The translations under genes were made by a program, and so were the position numbers. Below, one piece after another: positions 59,303 to 64,000 of a stretch of DNA of 64,000 bases (position 1 is its first letter; each line of letters starts with the position of its first letter). This DNA is from Pogostemon cablin. Taxonomy: Eukaryota; Streptophyta; Magnoliopsida; Lamiales; Lamiaceae. The DNA lies in the NCBI GenBank assembly GCA_023678885.1, contig CM042985.1, forward strand, positions 8,482,985 to 8,546,984. Direction: 5' to 3'. The notes under the pieces were generated by a model. That model saw only the letters and a program-made list of their open reading frames with translations. It did no database searches and was not told the origin of the DNA.

Positions 59303-59377
59303 TGTGAAATAATTAATTCTCTTCTGGATCCGGCTCTACCAAATTTTTGTGGAATCGGTCCTATCCTAATTGCTCCC
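59303..59377 (-). repeat. Orphan Mutator-type terminus
   Basis: On the minus strand, GAGCAATTAGGATAGGACCG and AAAATTTGGTAGAGCCGGAT match the left terminus at 41698-41745 better than the terminus at 49440 does. ATAATTAAT (59378-59386) outside differs by one base from ATTATTAAT at 41687-41695. Confidence 0.6.
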
Positions 59378-59427
59378 ATAATTAATTAGTATCGAATCAA
59401 ATCATTTAGGAAAAAAAGAATATATTG

Positions 59428-59473
<46 letters not shown>

Positions 59474-60336
59474 CAAACAATAAAATTAAGGATTTAATAC
59501 TAAGAGCTATATACTTTGATCATAATCGCACAATTCTGATCATAATTGCACTTAAAAATAAGGAAAAAAATAAAATACTATCAACTATATAAATATACAG
59601 AAAAATGACAAAATTGCTCATATATACTATCAACAAATATACAGCAAAAAGTCAAAATTGCTCCTACGTGGTTACACATTTTTTTAGAAAGACAGTGAGA
59701 ATAATAAATAGTTTTCAATTGAATTATGTTATAAAGTAACATTAAAAAAAATATAAGCCAAGATTGTTTCAAATAATTATATATAAACTTTTTATATAAT
59801 TTTGATATACATTAAATTATTAAAAGTCAAATATTATAATTTGTTTCAAACTCTTTATATTGATTGAAAGAAAAAAAATCTCCATAATTAATGTTGTTAT
59901 GTTATAAAAAATAAGAATAATAATTAAATGATCCCACGTTGTACGCAAGTTTCATGTTAGTGTATACATAAATATATACATTTGAGAGAATTAAAATTAA
60001 TACATATAAAATATTATTTAAATATATAATGTAGATAATTAAATTAATAATAAGTCAAATTAGGGTTCACCTAGCATGTGCACCTAGTTAAGATCAAATA
60101 AAATAATTAAAATTTTATAAAGACTAAAATAACTATACCTGAAATTAAGTTTATAAACGGTAGTCCCCTAAATAGTAAATTCTACTAATATTTTAAATGT
60201 ATTAGTATTTTATTTATTAGCCCACTGACTGACTAATGGGTTTGGGCCAAAGATCGACTTCTAAATGAGCTGCAAAATTGAAACACTGAGCCCGTTTTCT
60301 TTTTAGGGTTAATTGTCTGGGGAAACCCTTGTATAT
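59378..60336. other. AT-rich noncoding DNA with a TA microsatellite
   Basis: (TA)n at 59431-59468. No genes seen. Confidence 0.75.
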
Positions 60337-60420
60337 ATATTGGGGACTTCTGAACCGTCCTTTAATTTACTGTAATTCGACAACAACCAACACCACCGTA
60401 ACTCCAATTGCCCGCAAAGA
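60337..60420 (+). promoter_or_regulatory. Probable promoter and leader of FtsH-like gene
   Basis: GTATATATATTGGGG (TATA box near 60332-60340) lies about 85 bases before ATG 60421, with an AC-rich leader. This is a normal plant arrangement. Confidence 0.5.
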
Positions 60421-60970
60421 ATGATGTATTCGAAACTCGGAACAACTTACTTGCGCTACAAGGTAAGCAATCCTTTCCTAGTGTGTTTTTGTTTGGATGT
60501 TTTGAAAATTTTGCTGAGTATTTTCAGAATTCTTGTGCAGAATGTGGGTGCTAAGGGGATGAGGTACTTGTGGAATGCTTTGGATAAACCCTCTCCACAG
60601 AGGGGTTTGTTAATCCGAAAGTAGAGTTTCTCAGAGGTTATATATCGACTTCTCCTCCTGGAGGCAGTAAACAACCAATATCTCGGCCGTCCTTAGGGGC
60701 GAATACGGGGCGAATACCAGTAGATTAAAGAGTCCTGCAGGTAAAGAGAAAGAGAAGACCGATAAACACAAATCTGACGGAGTATTTCTTGATATTGATT
60801 GTCTTTGGATATTAATTCCTCTTCTAATTTGCTTGTCTCTGGCTATTAATTCCTTTGCTCTTTCTCTTTCAGAGAAAGAAGATGATCAAGTAACTCTTAT
60901 GATCACTATTGCATATGAAGTCCAAGAGCAGCAGGTAAGTTAAATTTCCATAAGTTAAATTTCCATAAGT

Positions 60971-60975
60971 ACAAG
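60971..60975 (+). repeat. Target duplication of solo LTR
   Basis: ACAAG here and at 61413-61417. Confidence 0.88.
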
Positions 60976-61412
60976 TGTTGGGATAAGGCAGATCCCCATT
61001 CATTCCTAAGGGACAAACAAAGAAGAAAATAAAAAAGCACAACACAAGAATTTACGTGGAAAACTCCAAAACCAGAGAAAAATCACGGACCGAGAAAATA
61101 CTATTATGTGAAAAATTTTACAATCACACATAATTTATCTCTCCCGACCCCAATCCCTACACCCTTACAAATTTTTGACTAATTCTCACCTTTCTTCCCA
61201 TCGAGAATCAAAGAAATGAATTTTAACTAGAATCAAATACAAAGATTAGTGAATCTAGAAACAAATACAAAGATTAAAGTGTACTTGATTGGTGCACATT
61301 CATTGAAAACAAAGTGCCCTCTTATGTAGCCTAAGAAGACCTCTCCCCACCTTTGCTCTCCAATCAATGTGGGACAAAAACATCTTCATTTTATTTTGGC
61401 AAAAAACCAACA
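60976..61412. mobile_element. Solo copia-type LTR in FtsH-like remnant
   Basis: 437 bp, begins TGTTGGGATAAGG and ends AAAAACCAACA, flanked by ACAAG on both sides. No internal region is present, so it arose by LTR-LTR recombination. It lies between exon-like stretches of the FtsH-like gene. Confidence 0.85.
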
Positions 61413-61585
61413 ACAAGAACAGCAGGTTGACAAGCTTACTACTTTTATTGATGTTTATTTAAATTTCCATCAGTAGATCTTGGAGGTATTTATGGTATTC
61501 CTCGGAATATTAGGAAATTTCTTCACAAAAATCTTTTGATTACATCTCTGACAGGGGCTAGGAATTTATCAGCAATATAATAGTA

Positions 61586-61903
61586 CTCTCTCCGTCCGGA
61601 CTTGTGTTCACATTTTAAGAAAAGTTGATTTTTAAAATAACTTTTAAAAGGTTGTTGGTTAATGTAAAATTTTCTTTTTTGGGTGGTGAACATGGAAAGT
61701 GTGAATATAAATTGGTTAATGTGAAGTTTTCTTTTTTTTTTGGTGGTGAACATAGACGAAAATGGAAAGTGTGTTAATGTGAAGTTTTCTTTTTTGGATG
61801 GTGAACATAGACGAAATGAAAAGTGTGAACATAAGTTGGTTAATGTGAAGTTTTTTTTGGTGGTGAATATAGACGAAAATGGAAAGTATGAACATAAGTA
61901 TGG
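61586..61903. mobile_element. Stowaway-like MITE with internal tandem repeats
   Basis: The left end is CTCTCTCCGTCCGG after TA; the right terminus is degraded. The interior has four units of about 60 bp around TTAATGTGAAGTTTTCTTTT and GGTGGTGAACATAGACGAAA. Confidence 0.75.
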
Positions 61904-61954
61904 TATTATTTCTCTATAATAAGAGACCATATTTAACTGGACTCATGCCGCATC

Positions 61955-62290
61955 ATAACATTTTCCTTGTTGCTCCAATTTCCAGTTTTACTTTCCTTGT
62001 TACTCCAATTTCCAGTTTTACTTCAAAGATTTTTGCATCATGCTCCAATTTCCAGGTTTACTTCAAAGAGATAGGTGTTTCTGTTTGTGATGAGGCCACA
62101 CCTAAGAGTACTTTACTGGTTGGATCCCCCGGTGGTAAAATTCTCCTTGAAAAAGTAACTGATGAAGGTTCTGATTTCCAAGGTTACTTCAAAGAGGTAG
62201 AGGTAGAGGTACCGGTTTGTGCACCTAAGAGTACTTTACTGGTTGGATCCCCCGGTATAGATGAAATTCTCCTCAAAAATGCTGATGAGC
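61955..62290 (+). repeat. Tandem duplications within the AAA-domain remnant
   Basis: CTCCAATTTCCAGTTTTACT recurs at about 61974, 62003 and (as a variant) 62042. A longer unit of about 125 bp, marked by CCTAAGAGTACTTTACTGGT, occurs at 62101 and 62225. Confidence 0.85.
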
Positions 62291-62866
62291 TTGGTGTGCA
62301 TTTTTTGTCCACATCAGGTTCTCATTTCACAGTAGGTGAAATTTTGTCTGATCATGGGCCAATTCGGGTTAGAAGGTTGTTTCAAGAGGCAAGGCAATGT
62401 GCCCCTAGTATAATTTTCATTGATGAGATTGATGCAATTTGGCAAGCTCCACCTACTGGATCTGAATGGTTTTCTGATTTATCTAGTTACTCTTAAGCAG
62501 TTGCTCAAGGAAATGGCTTTGCTCAAGAAAACTTCTGGTGTAGTTGTTGTGGCTAGAACCAGTACAACTAACACTTTGTTAGACAGTGCATTGCTGGGAC
62601 CTGGTGGATTCGATCAGATTATTAGCCTGGAGGACTTACTTGATGATGCCAAAGGTCGCGAGCAAATATTTCGGATGTATCTGCAAAGGATTAAAGAAGC
62701 AGATGGTTTTAATTCCTTGAGGCTGGCTGCACTCACAGATGGGTTTAATGGGATTGATATTTGCGATGTTTGCGATGAAGCTGCTTTAATTGCTGGGGAA
62801 GAAGAGTTTACAATGAAACATTTTGATGAAGCTATAGGCAGGATTCGTGAGAAGGCGGCAATTTGA

Positions 62867-63049
62867 AAACAGCTGATATTGTCTTTGTGCTTTAATATTT
62901 GGATGATGTGGGATGTCCTAGTCTTGTCTTTTAATATTTTCTTGATAAATTCCCAAATTCTAGTTAGCTATTTTCGTTTCCCCCGATTGATGTCTCGTGA
63001 TTTTTAGTTTATCATCTTCATTCAAGTAACTCTTATTAGTTTTTAAGTA
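62867..63049. other. 3' flank of FtsH-like remnant
   Basis: Noncoding AT-rich DNA with TTTTAATATT twice; no clear polyadenylation signal. Confidence 0.5.
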
Positions 63050-63302
63050 CTCCCTCCATCCGCAACAAATGGTAATATTTACTTTTTGGCACAAAGGAGT
63101 ATTATTATTTAATGTGTAGTAGGTAGTTGTATTAGTATTATTTAATGTGTAGTGAGTAGTTGTATTAGTGAAGGTATGAGTTCCATTTTTTAGTTGTATT
63201 AGTGGGTGTATGTGGGTCTCATATGTGTAAAAAATGAAATGAGACCCTTGAGGGTGAACACCCAAAATAGAAAAATAAGACTCTTTGGAACTACGGAAGT
63301 AG
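63050..63302. mobile_element. Stowaway MITE, decayed right end
   Basis: CTCCCTCCATCC after TA (63048-63049); the right end GGAACTACGGAAGTAG before TA (63303-63304) is mutated. The interior has two repeats of TTATTTAATGTGTAGT. Confidence 0.8.
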
Positions 63303-63475
63303 TACTAAATTTTATGTACTCATGTGAAGTAGAAATCACCTTATTTTCTTAATATTTATACTTAATTCATTTCATTTCTTTTTTGATGAATCGATCGTTA
63401 ACTTTTGCTGGCGTTAAACTATTATAGTTTTGCATTATCCCATGCTTTCTGGATTACTATGTTTCTTTATTCATA

Positions 63476-63783
63476 CTCCCTCCATCTCATGACAAGGGTT
63501 TTTCTACTTTTTGACACGTGAATTAAGACGAGGGTTTTTTTGTTTTTTGACAAGTGAATTAAGAAGACACTTGAATTAAAGAGTATTATTATTTAATGTG
63601 TAGTGGGTATAAGAAGTATTATTATTTAATGTGTAGTGAGTAATTGTATTAGTGGGGATGTGAGCTCCATATTTTAATTGTATTATAGGGGGTGTGGGTC
63701 TCATGTGTGTAAAAAAGGAAAGATGACTTTTGGATGAGACGACCAAAATAGCAAAGAGGAACCCTTTGGATGGACTGAGGGAG
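63476..63783. mobile_element. Stowaway MITE
   Basis: CTCCCTCCATCTCATGAC at the left and GGATGGACTGAGGGAG at the right, TA on both sides. The interior is the same family as 63050-63302. Confidence 0.92.
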
Positions 63784-63918
63784 TATAATCTATAAATACT
63801 TATTAAACTAGTGAAAATCTTATTATACCCTCACCTCTAACTTATACCCACACTAACTCCCATCAACAAAATTTGCTAATTCCGCCCAAAATTATTACTA
63901 TATACAGTAGTATATATA

Positions 63919-64000
63919 CCCTCTATCCCACCATAAGAGTAACATTTTACTAATTAGGGCGTCCCACTACAAGAGTTACATTTTTTTTAGTAAATGGGAC
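63919..64000. mobile_element. Stowaway-like MITE cut by the window end
   Basis: CCCTCTATCCCACC after TA, followed by AAGAGTAACATTTTA and GGGCGTCCCAC, as in the MITE at 58402. Confidence 0.7.

Larger units (their letters stand above)
60421..62866 (+). pseudogene. FtsH-like AAA protease remnant, mitochondrial FTSH3/10 type
   Basis: Exon 1 (60421-60462, ATG then a good donor) and exon 2 (60541 onward, after TTGTGCAG) read as an organelle-targeting start, with a stop at 60622-60624. The AAA domain is at about 62080-62866. Walker B IIFIDEIDAI near 62410 is intact, preceded by RRLFQEARQCAPS. Walker A is replaced by VGSPGIDE, without the GK dipeptide, and a second copy VGSPGGK stands about 125 bases earlier. 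The arginine-finger motif, normally LRPGRFDR, reads LGPGGFDQ near 62598. One frameshift lies near 62483-62495. The zinc-protease domain (HEXXH) is missing. FtsH proteases degrade membrane proteins; this copy cannot hydrolyse ATP or peptides. Confidence 0.85.

Noticed and set aside
60421..62866. Functional FtsH protease gene
   Set aside because: Stop after exon 2, a frameshift in the AAA domain, lost Walker A and finger residues, and no HEXXH domain.

Overview
The window is plant nuclear DNA, most likely from a eudicot. It is AT-rich and intron-bearing, and it is filled by plant-specific elements: Athila-type Ty3/gypsy, Ty1/copia, hAT, CACTA-like, Mutator-like, Helitron, Tourist and Stowaway elements, plus an endogenous plant pararetrovirus. 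I cannot name the species. No intact single-copy host gene is present. Many long open frames here begin at TTG or GTG codons and have no real start; they are remnants.

Layout. 1-11540: a decayed Athila-type retrotransposon cut by the left edge (gag, protease, RT/RNase H, integrase, an env-like ORF behind a probable intron, and the 3' LTR). 11541-16708: a CACTA-like terminus and, to its left on the minus strand, fragments of three unrelated host genes (alpha/beta hydrolase, GH9 cellulase, PEP-carboxylase kinase), suggesting gene capture. 16709-20555: mostly noncoding, with short tandem repeats. 20556-24549: a complete hAT element with 12-bp TIRs and a transposase broken by two stop codons. 24550-33145: remnants of a chloroplast-type RRM protein gene, diverged local duplications, a Stowaway MITE and unassigned exon-like stretches.

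33146-54470: one deeply nested block. A Tourist-like MITE (TAA target duplication) is split by about 21 kb of later insertions. Inside its ATT-rich core sits a pararetrovirus of the florendovirus/petuvirus type (33467-41525), a near genome-length, circularly permuted copy that later received two Stowaway insertions. Next comes a Mutator-like element (41696-49440) with captured aspartic-protease exons and a nested young copia element (44037-48637). A nonautonomous Helitron region (49459-54096) with two nested MITEs and a minisatellite follows.

54471-60300: more noncoding repeats, a second Helitron and an orphan Mutator-type terminus. 60337-62866: an FtsH-like AAA protease remnant with its own promoter region, interrupted by a copia solo LTR and a MITE, and lacking the key ATPase residues. 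63050 to the end: three Stowaway-like elements in a row.

The genes do not form a pathway. The block records successive insertions whose relative order can be read from the nesting: Tourist, then pararetrovirus, then Stowaway; Mutator-like, then copia; FtsH-like gene, then solo LTR and MITE. The strongest leads are the promoter-like repeat block and probable intron ahead of the Athila env-like ORF, the circularly permuted pararetrovirus with an as-1-like promoter, the multi-gene capture next to a CACTA-like end, and the copia element whose 5' LTR end is inverted.
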